A stretch of 64,000 bases of DNA from Streptomyces chromofuscus (GTDB taxonomy: Bacteria > Actinomycetota > Actinomycetes > Streptomycetales > Streptomycetaceae). Position numbers and translations under genes: made by a program. Below the pieces are notes generated by a model, which was not told the DNA's origin, did no database searches, and was given only the letters and a program-made list of their open reading frames with translations. Shown here one piece after another: positions 25,205 through 34,786 of the stretch (its first letter is position 1; the number at the start of each line of letters is the position of its first letter). The stretch lies in NCBI RefSeq assembly GCF_015160875.1, contig NZ_CP063374.1:3847501-3911500 (forward strand). Direction: 5' to 3'.

Positions 25205-26788
25205 TTAGGGATCCACCGGTTCGCGCGTCCCCGGCGCCTCGGGACCGGGCCCCGCCCCCTGTCCCGCGAGCCGGGCCGGCCCCCGTCGGGCCTCCCTCGC
25301 CGCCGTCCGCTCGTGCTCCGGGTTCAGGAACCAGTGCCGGGCCGACGCCAGCCACCAGGTGGCGGCGAAGCCGAGGACGACGAGGACGGCGACGGCGGCG
25401 TAGTTGAAGGTCTCCCAGGTGACCGGGGAGACCTGCGGAAGCATGAAGAGCACCGTGATCACGCCGACCCAGCCGACCGCCACCACCCCGACCGGACGCG
25501 ACCAGCGGCCCAGGTGCCACGGGCCCCGCTCGAAGTCCTCGCCCCTGCGCAGGCGCAGCAGCGTCGGGATGACGTACGCGATGTACAGGCCGATCACCGC
25601 GATCGACGTCACCGCCGCGTACGCCGTGACATTGATCAGGTAGGGCAGGCCCAGGGCCAGGGCGCCCAGCGCGGCCAGCCACACCGCCGCCACCGGCGTG
25701 CGCGTGCGCGGGCTCACCGTGTGCCACAGGCGCGAGAACGGCAGCGCGCCGTCGCGCGAGAAGGCGTAGATCATGCGGCTGTTGGCCGTCACGGACGCCA
25801 TGCCGCAGAACAGCTGGGCGCCGATCACGACCAGCAGCAGCAGTTCGCCCGCCGTGGCGCCCAGCGCGTCCAGGAGGATCTGCGCGGGTGGCGCTCCGGT
25901 CGGTGACGTGCGCGCCCCCTCGTACGACTGGATCGCGAAGGTGAAGCCCAGCAGCAGGACGAACCCGGCTATCCACGACGTCCAGATGGAGCGGACGATC
26001 CCCTTCGGGCCCGCCGTCGAGGCGTCCCGCGTCTCCTCCGTCATGTGGGCCGAGGCGTCGTAGCCGGTGAAGGTGTACTGGGCCATCAGCAGGCCCAGGA
26101 GGACCACGTACGCGCTGCTGCCCCAGCCCGTGTTGTTCACGAACTCGCCGAAGACGAACGACGCCGGCTGGTGGTCGTCGGGCACGAAGGTCAGCGCGCC
26201 GACGATCAGGGCCACGCCCAGCACGTGCCACCACACGCTGACGCTGTTCAGCAGGGCGACGACGCGCACGCCGAAGGTGTTCAGCAGTCCGTGCAGCAGC
26301 AGGATCGCCGCGAAGAGGAGGATCGTGCGGCCCGGGGTGACCTCGAAGCCGAACCGCAGGTTCAGGTACGCCCCCAGGAACGACGCCGCGCCGAAGTCGA
26401 TGCCCGCCGTCACCGCCACCTGGCCCAGCACGTTGAACCAGCCCGTGAACCACGCCCACGCGGCGGCCGTGCGCGACGGCGCCAGCCGGTGCGCCCAGAA
26501 GTACAGGCCCGCCGACGTCGGGTACGCCGAGCAGATCTCGGCCATGGACAGGCCGACGAACAGGGTCATCAGACCGACCGCGACCCAGCCCCAGGTGATC
26601 ACCGCCGGGCCGCCGGTGTTCATGCCGAACAGGTACAGGGTCAGGCAGCCGGACAGGACGGAGATGATCGTGAAGGAGACCGCGTAGTTGGAGAACGCCG
26701 ACATCCGGCGGGCGAGGACCTGGGTGTAACCGAGCTGGGCCAGACGTTCCTCGTCCGTCGGCCCGCCGCGCAACGCGTCATCTGTCAT
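25205..26788 (-). CDS. APC-family amino acid permease
   Basis: A 527-residue membrane transporter with about 12-13 helices in the amino acid-polyamine-organocation superfamily. The N-terminal cytoplasmic segment ends in YTQVLARRMSAFSNYAVSFTIISVLSG, the typical entry to helix 1. GYDASAHMTEETRDAS in the middle is the signature loop of the amino acid/GABA-permease branch. The C-terminus is hydrophilic and basic. ATG at 26788 is preferred over 26824 because it aligns with the family start and follows a GGGGG-rich site. Substrate specificity cannot be assigned. Confidence 0.92.
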   Translation of the reverse strand: MTDDALRGGPTDEERLAQLGYTQVLARRMSAFSNYAVSFTIISVLSGCLTLYLFGMNTGGPAVITWGWVAVGLMTLFVGLSMAEICSAYPTSAGLYFWAHRLAPSRTAAAWAWFTGWFNVLGQVAVTAGIDFGAASFLGAYLNLRFGFEVTPGRTILLFAAILLLHGLLNTFGVRVVALLNSVSVWWHVLGVALIVGALTFVPDDHQPASFVFGEFVNNTGWGSSAYVVLLGLLMAQYTFTGYDASAHMTEETRDASTAGPKGIVRSIWTSWIAGFVLLLGFTFAIQSYEGARTSPTGAPPAQILLDALGATAGELLLLVVIGAQLFCGMASVTANSRMIYAFSRDGALPFSRLWHTVSPRTRTPVAAVWLAALGALALGLPYLINVTAYAAVTSIAVIGLYIAYVIPTLLRLRRGEDFERGPWHLGRWSRPVGVVAVGWVGVITVLFMLPQVSPVTWETFNYAAVAVLVVLGFAATWWLASARHWFLNPEHERTAAREARRGPARLAGQGAGPGPEAPGTREPVDP

Positions 26789-26863
26789 GCCCCCAGCAAT
26801 TCCCTCGCCGGGGGCGTGACACACGTCACAATCGGCGGCAACAGGCGGATCGGGTCCCGGGCG

Positions 26864-28537
26864 TCAGAAGAGGCCCTTGTAACCCTGCCGGCCCGTCCCG
26901 ATCCTCACCCGCGTCCCGAACGACCCCTTCCCCGTACCGGGAATCCGGTACAGCGCGCCGGCGGTGTCCCGCGCGACCAGGTCGGCCGCCCCGTCGCCCG
27001 TGATGTCGCCGGCCCCGACGACCACGTTGTACGACACGCCCCAGCTCGCGGACAGCTTCACCCGCGAGGCGAAGGTGCCGGTGCCGGTGCCGGTGCCGTA
27101 GTAGCGGTACAGCGCATTCGTCGTGTCCTGGGCGACCAGGTCACCGATGCCGTCACCGTTCAGGTCACCGGCCCCGACGACCTTCTTGTACGTCTTCCAG
27201 TTGTCGTACAGCTTCACCCAGGTGGCGAACTTGCCCGTGCTGGTGCCCTGGTAGAGGTAGACCGTCGCCGGTGGCGGCGGTACGGGCGATCAGGTCGGGC
27301 CGGCCGTCGCCGGTGACGTCGCCGGGCGAGGTGAGGACGTCGTACTGGTTCCAGCCGGTGCCCGTCGCGATCGTGGTGTACGGCGTCGACGGCGTCAGCG
27401 GGGCGCCGCAGGCCGGCTTGTACCGCCGCACCGTCCCACCGCTGTACTTGACCAGGACGTCGTTGCAGCGGTCGCCGTCCAGGTCGCCCAGGGGAACGGC
27501 CTTCACGCCGGCCGGCCAGCCGGCGCCGTCGGTCCGCTCGGCGAACCCGCCGCGGCCCGTGCCCTGGTGGAAGCTCAGCCGCCCGGACGAGTTCAGGCTG
27601 AGCAGGTCGCCGACGCCGTCGGGGATGCCCGACGCGCCCACGTGGTCGCGGCGCACCGGGCTGCCGTCGTACAGCCGAACCGTGCCCCGTGTCTCCAGCG
27701 GCCCGCCGACGCCGTCCGCCGGGAGGACCGTCAGCGTCCAGTCGTAGGTGCCGTTGGCGATGCGGTCGTCGCCGTTGCCGTCCCAGCCCACGGTCATCTC
27801 GCCGCGCGCGGGTCCGCCCTCGTCCACCTCGACGACCCGGCCGGTGACCCTGTCGCGCACGGTCAGTTTCCAGTCCGCCGCGGCGGTGCCTCGACCGTCA
27901 GGTACTGCCCGTCCTTCCCCGAGCGGAACAGCAGCCCGTCCGCGTCCCCGCCCACGGGCTGACCGAGGTTCACGCCCTCGGGCACACCGGTGACCGGCAC
28001 GTCCCGCGTGCCACCGTCGGCGTCCGGGAACAGCAGGTGCATCTCCCGCCGGGCGACGCCATGGGCGTCGGTCACGTTGCGGTAGGCGATCGCCAGGTCC
28101 TCGTAGGCGGTGAGCAGCCCCAGGTCCTCGGGAACCTGGAGGGTGTGCTTGGTGCCGTCGACCGCGTTCCACAGGTCGACGACCCGGTTGTCCGGGTAGC
28201 GGTACTGGAGCGTGTCACCGCTCGCCGCGGTGTACCAGGAGGCGGCACCGGTCGACGGGGGCACGGGCACGGACCTGCCGTCGGAGTACCGCGTCCAGAC
28301 CAGCCCCTGGCCCTCCAGCGTGTGGAAGACGCCCTGCGCACCGGCACCGTCGTGACCGGCGTACGTCGAGTTGGCGTAGAGGTCGGCCGAGACGTAGGTG
28401 CTGCGCAGCGTGGCCGGCACCACCGTTTCCTGCGGCGTGTCCGCGACGGCGCTACCCGGCAGGAGCGGGGTCAGTCCGCCCGCCAGGACGGCGCAGGCGG
28501 CGACGAAACGCAGGCGTCTGTGGCCATGGCGAGCCAA
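26864..28537 (-). pseudogene. secreted FG-GAP/VCBS repeat protein, frameshifted twice
   Basis: Three overlapping frames together make one exported protein of about 557 residues. The start is a TTG at 28537 (GGAGG seven bases upstream) with a signal peptide RFVAACAVLAGGLTPLLPGSAVA. A middle part with a FlgD-like segment (GEMTVGWDGNGDDRIANGTYDW) and C-terminal FG-GAP repeats (GDLDGDRCNDVL, GDVTGDGRPDLI, GDLNGDGIGDLV, GDITGDGAADLV) follow. The frame breaks near 27880, where one base appears missing, and near 27270, where two appear missing or one is extra. The repeat pattern resumes cleanly after each break, so the damage is recent or a sequencing error. Confidence 0.85.
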
Positions 28538-28696
28538 GTGAGTCCCTCCCCGGGAAGCGGAGACGGTCCGGGCGCCCCACGGCGCCCGTGGCCCCCCGGC
28601 CGTCACACCCGTCTCGCAAGTCGGCTGATCCTGCTGACACCAACGCACCTTTGGGGAAAGCCTGGGGAGGGATCACCAACTGTTCGTCCACGGACA

Positions 28697-28738
28697 ACGC
28701 CGTGGCCCCCACCGACGGATCGGTGGGGGCCACGGCGT
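28697..28738 (-). terminator. strong hairpin terminator after DEAD-box helicase
   Basis: A perfect 19-bp stem (28697-28715 with 28720-28738) has a 4-base loop. It lies 35 bp past the helicase stop. The long GC stem lacks a U tract, as is common in Streptomyces. Confidence 0.85.
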
Positions 28739-28772
28739 GTGATGGTGCTGCGTTGACGGTGCTCAGGCGGCG

Positions 28773-30854
28773 TCAGCCGTTGCGCTTCCAGCGCGGCTTG
28801 TCCTCACGGCGCCCGAAGGAGCCGCCGCCACGGTGGTCGTCACGACGGCCGTACGGGCGCTCGTGACCGCCGGTGCGGAAGCCGGGGCGGTCGCCCTGAC
28901 GGTCCCGGTTGAACGGACGGTCGCTGCCCCGGTGGCCGCCGCGCTCGTCACGCCGGTCGAAGGAGCGGGCGGGACGCTCGTCCCGGCGGAAGCCGCCGCG
29001 GTCGTCACGACGCTCGAAGGAACGACCGCCGCGCTCGCCGTCACGACGGTCGAAGGAACGCCCGCCACGGTCGTTGTCCCGGCGCTCGTCCCGGCGGAAG
29101 CCACCACGGTCACCGTCACGACGCTCGAAGGAACGGCCACCGCGGTCGTTGTCCCGGCGCTCGTCCCGGCGGAAGCCACCACGGTCACCGTCACGACGCT
29201 CGAAGGAACGGCCACCGCGCTCGCCGTCACGACGGTCGAAGGAACGCCCGCCACGGTCGTTGTCCCGGCGCTCGTCCCGGCGGAAGCCACCACGGTCACC
29301 GTCACGACGGTCCCGGCGCTCGTACGACGAGGAGCTCCCCGCACGCTCCGGCCGCTCGAACCGCTCGACGTCCCGCGCCGCCGCCTGCTCCGGCACCGAC
29401 ACCTCGATCACGTCCGGCGCCTCGGCCGTCTCGGCGACCGCGGCCTGTGCCTCGGCCACCGCAGCCTGCGGGTCCTCGCCCCGCTCGCGGGCGACCCGGG
29501 CGACCAGCCGGTCGGCCTCCTCACGCAGCTCGGCGGCGCGCCGCTGCGCCCGCTCCAGCTGCTTGGTCAGCTGGGCGACCTCGCGCTCCGCCTGCTGCGC
29601 GGCGTTGCCCGCGGACTCGGCCTGGACCTCGGTCATCGACCGGGCACCGGTGATCTCGGCGACCTCGGGGTCGAACGCACCGGCGCCCTGGATGATGTGG
29701 CGCGAGGCGTCGACGCCCGCGTCCTCCATCAGGCGGAAGATCTGGCGGCGCTGGTGCGGCAGGGCGAGCGACACGACCGTGCCGGTGCGCCCGGCGCGCG
29801 CCGTACGGCCGGCCCGGTGCAGGTAGTCCTTGTGGTCACCGGCGGGGTCGACGTTCAGCACCAGGTCGATCCCGTCGACGTGGATGCCGCGGGCCGCGAC
29901 GTCGGTGGCGACGAGCACGTTGACGTACCCGTCCTTGAAGTCGGCCAGCGTCCGGGTCCGGGCGCCCTGCGTCATGCCGCCGTGCAGCGCCTCGGCCTTG
30001 GCACCGGCGTCGCGCAGCTGCTCGGCGACGCGGTCGGCGCCCAGCTGGGTGCGGACGAAGATGATGGTGCGGCCCTTGCGGGAGGCGATCGCGGCGGTGA
30101 CCGGCGCCTTGTCCTTGGGCTTCACGATCAGGATGTGGTGCGACATGGTCGTCACCGCGCCCTGGGCCGCGTCGACCTCGTGGGAGACCGGCTCGTTCAG
30201 GTACCGGTCGACGAGGGTCTGGATCTCGTTCTCCATCGTCGCGGAGAACAGCATCCGCTGGCCGCCCACCGGGACCTGGTCCAGCAGCTCCGTCACCTCG
30301 GGCAGGAAGCCCAGGTCGGACATCTGGTCGGCCTCGTCCAGGACGGCGACCTCGACGTCCTCCAGGGAGCACGCGCCGCGGTTGATGATGTCGCGCAGCC
30401 GGCCGGGGGTGGCGACCAGGACGTCCACACCGCGCTCCAGGGCGTAGATCTGGTTGCCCATGGAGGTACCGCCGCACACGACCTTCATCTTCAGGCCGAG
30501 CTGGTCGCCGTACGGCTGCAGCGCGTCCGCGACCTGCATCGCGAGCTCGCGGGTGGGGGTGAGGATGACGGCGCGCGGACGGTGCTTCTCGGTGCGGCCG
30601 CCGGCCAGCCGGGTCAGGGCCGGCAGGCCGAAGGAGAGGGTCTTGCCGGAGCCGGTGCGGCCACGGCCGAGGATGTCCTTGCCGGCCAGGGCGTCCGGGA
30701 TGGTCGCGGCCTGGATCGGGAAGGGCGTGGTCACGCCGTTCTGCGCGAGCTTGCGCACGACGCCCTCGGGCAGGCCGAGGTCGGCGAAGGTGATCTCGGG
30801 GGACTGGTCGTCGCCCGCGGGCACGACGGAGTGATCAGTACTGGCGATGGACAT
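28773..30854 (-). CDS. DEAD-box RNA helicase with RGG/RD-rich repeat tail
   Basis: A 693-residue ATP-dependent RNA helicase. All core motifs are visible: the Q motif (GVTTPFPIQAATIP), motif I (GRGRTGSGKT), PTRELA, DEAD in VLDEADQM, SAT and HRAGRTARAG. A helical linker follows (about residues 400-480). The tail of roughly 190 residues is made of arginine, aspartate and glycine repeats such as RRDERRDNDRGGRSF and ends in basic residues. Such tails bind RNA and can drive condensation. It probably acts in ribosome assembly or RNA turnover, often cold-responsive. A strong hairpin terminates it. Confidence 0.95.
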   Translation of the reverse strand: MSIASTDHSVVPAGDDQSPEITFADLGLPEGVVRKLAQNGVTTPFPIQAATIPDALAGKDILGRGRTGSGKTLSFGLPALTRLAGGRTEKHRPRAVILTPTRELAMQVADALQPYGDQLGLKMKVVCGGTSMGNQIYALERGVDVLVATPGRLRDIINRGACSLEDVEVAVLDEADQMSDLGFLPEVTELLDQVPVGGQRMLFSATMENEIQTLVDRYLNEPVSHEVDAAQGAVTTMSHHILIVKPKDKAPVTAAIASRKGRTIIFVRTQLGADRVAEQLRDAGAKAEALHGGMTQGARTRTLADFKDGYVNVLVATDVAARGIHVDGIDLVLNVDPAGDHKDYLHRAGRTARAGRTGTVVSLALPHQRRQIFRLMEDAGVDASRHIIQGAGAFDPEVAEITGARSMTEVQAESAGNAAQQAEREVAQLTKQLERAQRRAAELREEADRLVARVARERGEDPQAAVAEAQAAVAETAEAPDVIEVSVPEQAAARDVERFERPERAGSSSSYERRDRRDGDRGGFRRDERRDNDRGGRSFDRRDGERGGRSFERRDGDRGGFRRDERRDNDRGGRSFERRDGDRGGFRRDERRDNDRGGRSFDRRDGERGGRSFERRDDRGGFRRDERPARSFDRRDERGGHRGSDRPFNRDRQGDRPGFRTGGHERPYGRRDDHRGGGSFGRREDKPRWKRNG
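28940..29320. repeat. tandem repeats encoding the helicase RGG/RD tail
   Basis: Near-identical DNA units of 75 bp and shorter related modules encode alternating FRRDERRDNDRGGRS and F(D/E)RRDG(D/E)RGG blocks. The DNA is as conserved as the protein, indicating recent duplication or gene conversion. Confidence 0.85.
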
Positions 30855-31248
30855 ACGTATGCGAAACCTTCCGGAGTCTCATCGGCACGCGCCCGTCAAC
30901 TCCGTGATTCGCACACGACCGCCTCAATGCGGTCCGCCACGGCAAGGGAGAGTACGCGCCACACGGCGCGCTCTGCGGTGGCGCCGGGCAAATGGGATCA
31001 AACGATCTACCACCATACGCACCCACCACCCCGAAACGCAAACCGGGTCCGCGACGACCGCGTCACACGGCGCACTCCGGCTGCCCGTACCTGCCTCCGC
31101 ACGGGCTCTCGCCGCACCGCTGTACGGGCCCCGCCACACGCCGCACGGGCCGCACCGCACCGCGTCCCGACACCGCGGACGCACACCCGCACCGAGAGCT
31201 CGGCCCGCACCCCGAGACGTCGGCCGCACCCCCCGCCGTCGGCCCGAC
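30855..31248. other. intergenic region upstream of DEAD-box helicase
   Basis: A 394-bp gap between two leftward genes. It holds the helicase promoter and probably a long leader, with GGAAGG 12 bases before the ATG. No gene or clear riboswitch is seen. Confidence 0.45.
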
Positions 31249-31785
31249 CTACACCGGCGCCCCCGCCTCCGGCGCCGGCTCGCGGTGGACCAGTTGCGGT
31301 CCCGTCTCCTCGTGCGCCGACGAGGACGGCTCCGCGGCCGTCGGCTCCGGCGAGGACGGCGGTTCGGGCGACGGCGGGGGCGGTTCCGACGCCGGGGTGG
31401 TGCGGGTGGGCGGCGGGTCGGACGGAGGCGGCGGGTCGCCCGGCTCGGGAGTGTGCCCGGGCTTCGCCGGGACCGACGCCGGCGCACTCGCCCCCGGCGC
31501 CTTCGCCGACCCGGACGGCTGGGGCTTCTCACCCGGCCCCGCCGAGCGGCCGCCCTTCGCGTCCTTGCCACGCCCGGCCTGCCCTCCGCCCGCGGCCCCG
31601 CCGCCCGCGAGACCGCCGCCGGACCCGCCCGACCATCCGTCGGGGGCCTCGCCGCCCCTGGATCCCGCCGAGTGCGACGGCCTGGCCCGGTCGCCGTCGT
31701 CGTCACCCACACTCATACAGCCGGCGGCAGCGGCGACGGCCACGACGGCGGCGGCCAGGCGGACAGGTACGTACAAGGGGCGCAC
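31249..31785 (-). CDS. small Pro/Gly/Ser-rich lipoprotein
   Basis: A protein of 178 residues that starts with a short lipoprotein signal peptide, VRLAAAVVAVAAAAGC, with the lipobox Cys at about residue 23. The rest is low-complexity: a Gly-rich stretch, then Pro/Ser/Thr/Glu-rich repeats resembling a wall-spanning linker, with no folded domain that I recognise. GTG at 31785 has GGAGGTGG nine bases upstream. It is probably membrane-anchored on the outside with a surface or spacer role, function unknown. Low complexity makes coding less certain than for neighbours, but signal, binding site and frame agree. Confidence 0.65.
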   Translation of the reverse strand: MRPLYVPVRLAAAVVAVAAAAGCMSVGDDDGDRARPSHSAGSRGGEAPDGWSGGSGGGLAGGGAAGGGQAGRGKDAKGGRSAGPGEKPQPSGSAKAPGASAPASVPAKPGHTPEPGDPPPPSDPPPTRTTPASEPPPPSPEPPSSPEPTAAEPSSSAHEETGPQLVHREPAPEAGAPV

Positions 31786-31861
31786 GAGCAGCCACCTCCG
31801 AGGCGGGGTGATGGAGTCAACCTGCCCAACTCCCGCCGCCCACAAGAGGACACGCGCCCCG

Positions 31862-32212
31862 TTACCCGTATCCCAGCGCGTGCAGCCGCGCGTCGTCGAT
31901 ACCGAAGTGGTGGGCGATCTCGTGCACGACCGTGATCTCGGTCTCCGCGACGACGTCCTCGCGGGACTCGCAGATCCGCAGCGTCGGCCCCCGGTAGATG
32001 GTGATCCGGTCCGGCAGCACCCCCGCGTACCACTCCCCGCGTTCGGTCAGCGGCGTCCCCTCGTACAGCCCGAGCAGCTCGGGATCGTCGGCGGGCGGTT
32101 CGTCCTCGACGAACACCGCGACGTTGTCCATCAGCCGCGTCAGCTCCGGCGGGATCCGGTCCAGCGCCTCGGCGACCAGTTCCTCGAACTCCTCGCGCGT
32201 CATCTCCAGCAC
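31862..32212 (-). CDS. minigluzincin-type metallopeptidase family protein
   Basis: A compact protein of about 116 residues with the zinc motif HEIAHHFGIDD near the C-terminus. The N-terminal helix MTREEFEELVAEALDRIPPEL and the strand region FVEDEP are typical of the small actinobacterial metallopeptidase (DUF1025-type) family. Substrates are unknown; family members are often conserved singletons. GTG at 32212 gives the usual family length; ATG at 32203 is three codons shorter. The binding site is weak. It is divergent from the metallophosphoesterase gene. Confidence 0.88.
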   Translation of the reverse strand: MLEMTREEFEELVAEALDRIPPELTRLMDNVAVFVEDEPPADDPELLGLYEGTPLTERGEWYAGVLPDRITIYRGPTLRICESREDVVAETEITVVHEIAHHFGIDDARLHALGYG

Positions 32213-32317
32213 AGGCCCATTGTCCGGTACGACACCCCGAACGAGACCCAGCCACCACCGCCCGTACGACCCGCCCGGGCTCGCATATCCACCCGGGGAC
32301 ATGGGCATACGGGACCA

Positions 32318-33871
32318 ATGGCCCGCGTCCCCGCCGCCGTCCGGAACACGATGAGCCGTCTGCGACCCACCCGCCGTCCCCGTCCCGCCGCCCGAGTCGA
32401 ACTCGTCCCCCCACCCGCCAACCGCTGGACCCGGGCCCTCGGGCTCGTGGCCGTCGTCCTGCTGGGCGCCTGGCTGGGTCTGCTGGTCGTCGGCAACGTC
32501 CGGGTCCCCGTCGGCCCGATGGACACGACGATGACCCTGCGCCCGTCCCTCACCGGCGGCACGAAGATCAACATCTCGCCGCTGGGCGCCCTGCACCTGG
32601 ACAGCCACATCGCCCCCGTCCGGCTGGACGTGAACGTCGACCAGCTCGACCCCGACCGCTCCCAGGCCCTGGTCGACCACCCCGAACGCCTCTCCGGCCT
32701 GCAGGACGAGGTCGCCCGGGACGTCGGCCACGGCGCGCTCGACCTGGCCGTGCGCTCCTGCGTGGCGGTCGTCGCGGGCGCGACCGCCCTCGGCCTCGCC
32801 GTCTACCGCCGCCCGGGCCGCGCCCTCGCGGCCGGCGGCCTGGCGCTCACCCTGCTCGCGGCCTCGGGCGCGACCGCGTACGCCACCTGGAACCCCAAGT
32901 CGGTGCTGGAACCGAGGTTCTCGGGCCTGCTCTCCTCCGCCCCCTCCCTGGTCGGCGACGCCCGCAGCATCGTCACCGAGTTCGACGTCTACCAACGGGA
33001 ACTGGCGCGCCTGGTGACCAACGTGACGAAGCTGTACGACGCCACCTCCACGCTCCCCGCGTACCGGCCGGACCCGACGACCATCCGCGTGCTGCACGTC
33101 TCGGACATCCACCTCAACCCGGCGAGCTGGAAGATCGTCGCCTCGCTGGTGGAGCAGTACGAGGTGGACGTGATCGTCGACTCCGGCGACACCATGGACC
33201 ACGGCACGTCGGCGGAGAACGGCTTCCTGGACCCGATCGAGGACCTCGGCGCCCCGTACGTCTGGGTCCGCGGCAACCACGACTCCCGGATCACGCAGCG
33301 CTACCTGGACGACCTGAAGAACGTGCACGTCCTGGACGACGGCCGGGCGGTGTCCGTCGCGGGCCTGCGGTTCGCGGGCATCGGCGATCCCCAGTTCACC
33401 CCGGACCGCACCAACAAGGCCGGCGCCGAGGCCACCCAGGAGCTGGCCGGCGCCCGCCTGGCCACCGCCCTGCGCGACCAGCGTGCCGCCGGCACCCCGG
33501 TGGACGTGGCGGTGGCCCACGAACCGCAGGCCGCCCGGCAGACGGACGGCGAGGTGCCGCTGGTCCTGGCGGGTCATGTGCACCACCAGGAGATGGAGGT
33601 GCTGCCGTACGGCACCCGGCTGCGCGTCGAGGGGTCGACCGGGGGCAGCGGACTGCGCGCGGTGGAGGGCAAGCACCCCGACCCGATCGAGGCGTCGATC
33701 CTCTACCTCGACCGTGACACCCGCCGCCTCCAGGCCTGGGACGCGATCCGCCTGGGCGGCCTCGGCCTCACGACGGCGGAGGTCAGCCGCCACCTGGTGG
33801 AGGAGAACCAGCCGGGGGCCGCCCGCTCGCCGTCCCCCTCCCCCACGCCGTCTCCCCGGCGCAGTCCGTAA
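32318..33871 (+). CDS. membrane-anchored metallophosphoesterase
   Basis: A 517-residue protein. Two N-terminal hydrophobic segments (WTRALGLVAVVLLGAWLGLLVVG and a second near residues 145-190) flank an extracytoplasmic stretch. The calcineurin-like phosphoesterase domain begins at about residue 260 with the metal motifs VSDIHL, DSGDTMDHG, RGNHDS, VAHEP and LAGHVHHQ. The C-terminus is a Ser/Pro tail. It would hydrolyse a phosphoester or cyclic nucleotide at the membrane; the substrate is unknown. ATG at 32318 is chosen; ATG at 32351 is an alternative eleven codons downstream. Confidence 0.88.
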   Translation: MARVPAAVRNTMSRLRPTRRPRPAARVELVPPPANRWTRALGLVAVVLLGAWLGLLVVGNVRVPVGPMDTTMTLRPSLTGGTKINISPLGALHLDSHIAPVRLDVNVDQLDPDRSQALVDHPERLSGLQDEVARDVGHGALDLAVRSCVAVVAGATALGLAVYRRPGRALAAGGLALTLLAASGATAYATWNPKSVLEPRFSGLLSSAPSLVGDARSIVTEFDVYQRELARLVTNVTKLYDATSTLPAYRPDPTTIRVLHVSDIHLNPASWKIVASLVEQYEVDVIVDSGDTMDHGTSAENGFLDPIEDLGAPYVWVRGNHDSRITQRYLDDLKNVHVLDDGRAVSVAGLRFAGIGDPQFTPDRTNKAGAEATQELAGARLATALRDQRAAGTPVDVAVAHEPQAARQTDGEVPLVLAGHVHHQEMEVLPYGTRLRVEGSTGGSGLRAVEGKHPDPIEASILYLDRDTRRLQAWDAIRLGGLGLTTAEVSRHLVEENQPGAARSPSPSPTPSPRRSP

Positions 33872-33951
33872 ACCGTTTTGGCGATCCCTCCCGCCATCCC
33901 ATATGCTTCTCTCGTCCCCGACGCGCTGTGAAGCGCCCAGGCGGGCCGATA

Positions 33952-34027
33952 GCCCTCATCGTCTAGCGGCCTAGGACGCCGCCCTTTCAAGGCGGTAGCA
34001 CGGGTTCGAATCCCGTTGGGGGCACCA
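33952..34027 (+). tRNA. tRNA-Glu (TTC), CCA encoded
   Basis: A 73-base cloverleaf with GCCCTCA/TGGGGGC acceptor, CTTTCAA anticodon loop and T arm GGGTTCGAATCCC. The following CCA is present in the DNA. Confidence 0.96.
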
Positions 34028-34321
34028 GCGCAGACGCATTGCATGAACCCACTCCCGGCACGGGAGTGGGTTTTTTGTCGTACGCCGCGCGGCACCCACC
34101 CGCCCCGCACAAGATCCCGCCACGCCCGCCACACCCGCCTCGTCGGCCGCCGCGGAAATAACCGGTACAGGGCACCACCCACCCTCTGATATGCTGATCC
34201 AGCGACATCGGGCACCAAGAAAGTGCAGGTCAGCCAAAGGGAAGCCAACTCCCGGCGGATTTCTTCCACTCATTTTGGAGACCCACATCGCCGTGTGCGA
34301 CACTGTCGTACGCAACAGCCT
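34028..34321. other. spacer between tRNA-Glu and tRNA-Asp
   Basis: A 294-bp spacer that carries the tRNA-Glu terminator and then a relatively AT-rich stretch (34180-34320) probably holding the promoter of the tRNA-Asp/Phe unit. No gene is supported. Confidence 0.5.
34048..34076 (+). terminator. intrinsic terminator after tRNA-Glu
   Basis: CCCACTCCCG (34048-34057), a 3-base loop, CGGGAGTGGG (34061-34070) and six T residues form a textbook Rho-independent terminator. Confidence 0.93.
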
Positions 34322-34396
34322 GGTCCTGTGGAGCAGTTTGGAGTGCTCGCCACCCTGTCAAGGTGGAGGCCGCGGGTTCAAATCCCGTCAGGACCG
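34322..34396 (+). tRNA. tRNA-Asp (GTC), copy 1
   Basis: A 75-base cloverleaf with the anticodon arm CCACC-CTGTCAA-GGTGG and acceptor GGTCCTG/CAGGACC. It is identical to the copy at 40713. Confidence 0.97.
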
Positions 34397-34418
34397 CTCG
34401 GGGTCTCACAAACCCCGT

Positions 34419-34492
34419 GGCTGGGTAGCTCAGTTGGTACGAGCGTCCGCCTGAAAAGCGGAAGGTCGCCGGTTCGACCCCGGCCCCAGCCA
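34419..34492 (+). tRNA. tRNA-Phe (GAA)
   Basis: A 74-base cloverleaf with acceptor GGCTGGG/CCCAGCC, anticodon loop CTGAAAA and T arm CCGGTTCGACCCCGG. It lies 22 bp after tRNA-Asp and is probably co-transcribed with it. Confidence 0.97.
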
Positions 34493-34510
34493 CAGCCCGA
34501 AAAGGGAAAA

Positions 34511-34545
34511 CGCCCGCTCCGAGGGTCCTCGGAGCGGGCGTTTTG
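34511..34545 (+). terminator. intrinsic terminator after tRNA-Phe
   Basis: A 14-bp perfect stem (34511-34524 with 34529-34542) and a GGTC loop are followed by four T residues. Confidence 0.92.
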
Positions 34546-34786
34546 CTGTCCGTAGGCCGACGAGTCGGCCGACTGTCGCCCAGTCCACCGAAGACCTTCC
34601 GCACTGCGTCCAGTGCGACGCGAGCGCAGGTCGGTGGCTGCGATGCCGGTCGCCGCGTCCAGCGGTCAGCCGGACCGTGCGCGGGGCTGCTCCGAGACTC
34701 GCCTCCCGGCTCACGCAACCCCCCGGCCGTCCCACCGCACTGGAGTAGTGGGACGGTCCGCGCGGGCGGACCGGGAAAGGGGCGGG
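34546..34786. other. leader region of ECF sigma gene
   Basis: This gap contains a 7-bp hairpin GTCCCAC/GTGGGAC (34729-34735 and 34748-34754) about 33 bases before the sigma-factor start. No gene is supported. Confidence 0.4.

Noticed and set aside
30992-32317. Long N-terminal extension of the metallophosphoesterase
   Set aside because: The same frame stays open upstream, but it runs antisense through the lipoprotein and metallopeptidase genes. Domain similarity begins only after 32318.
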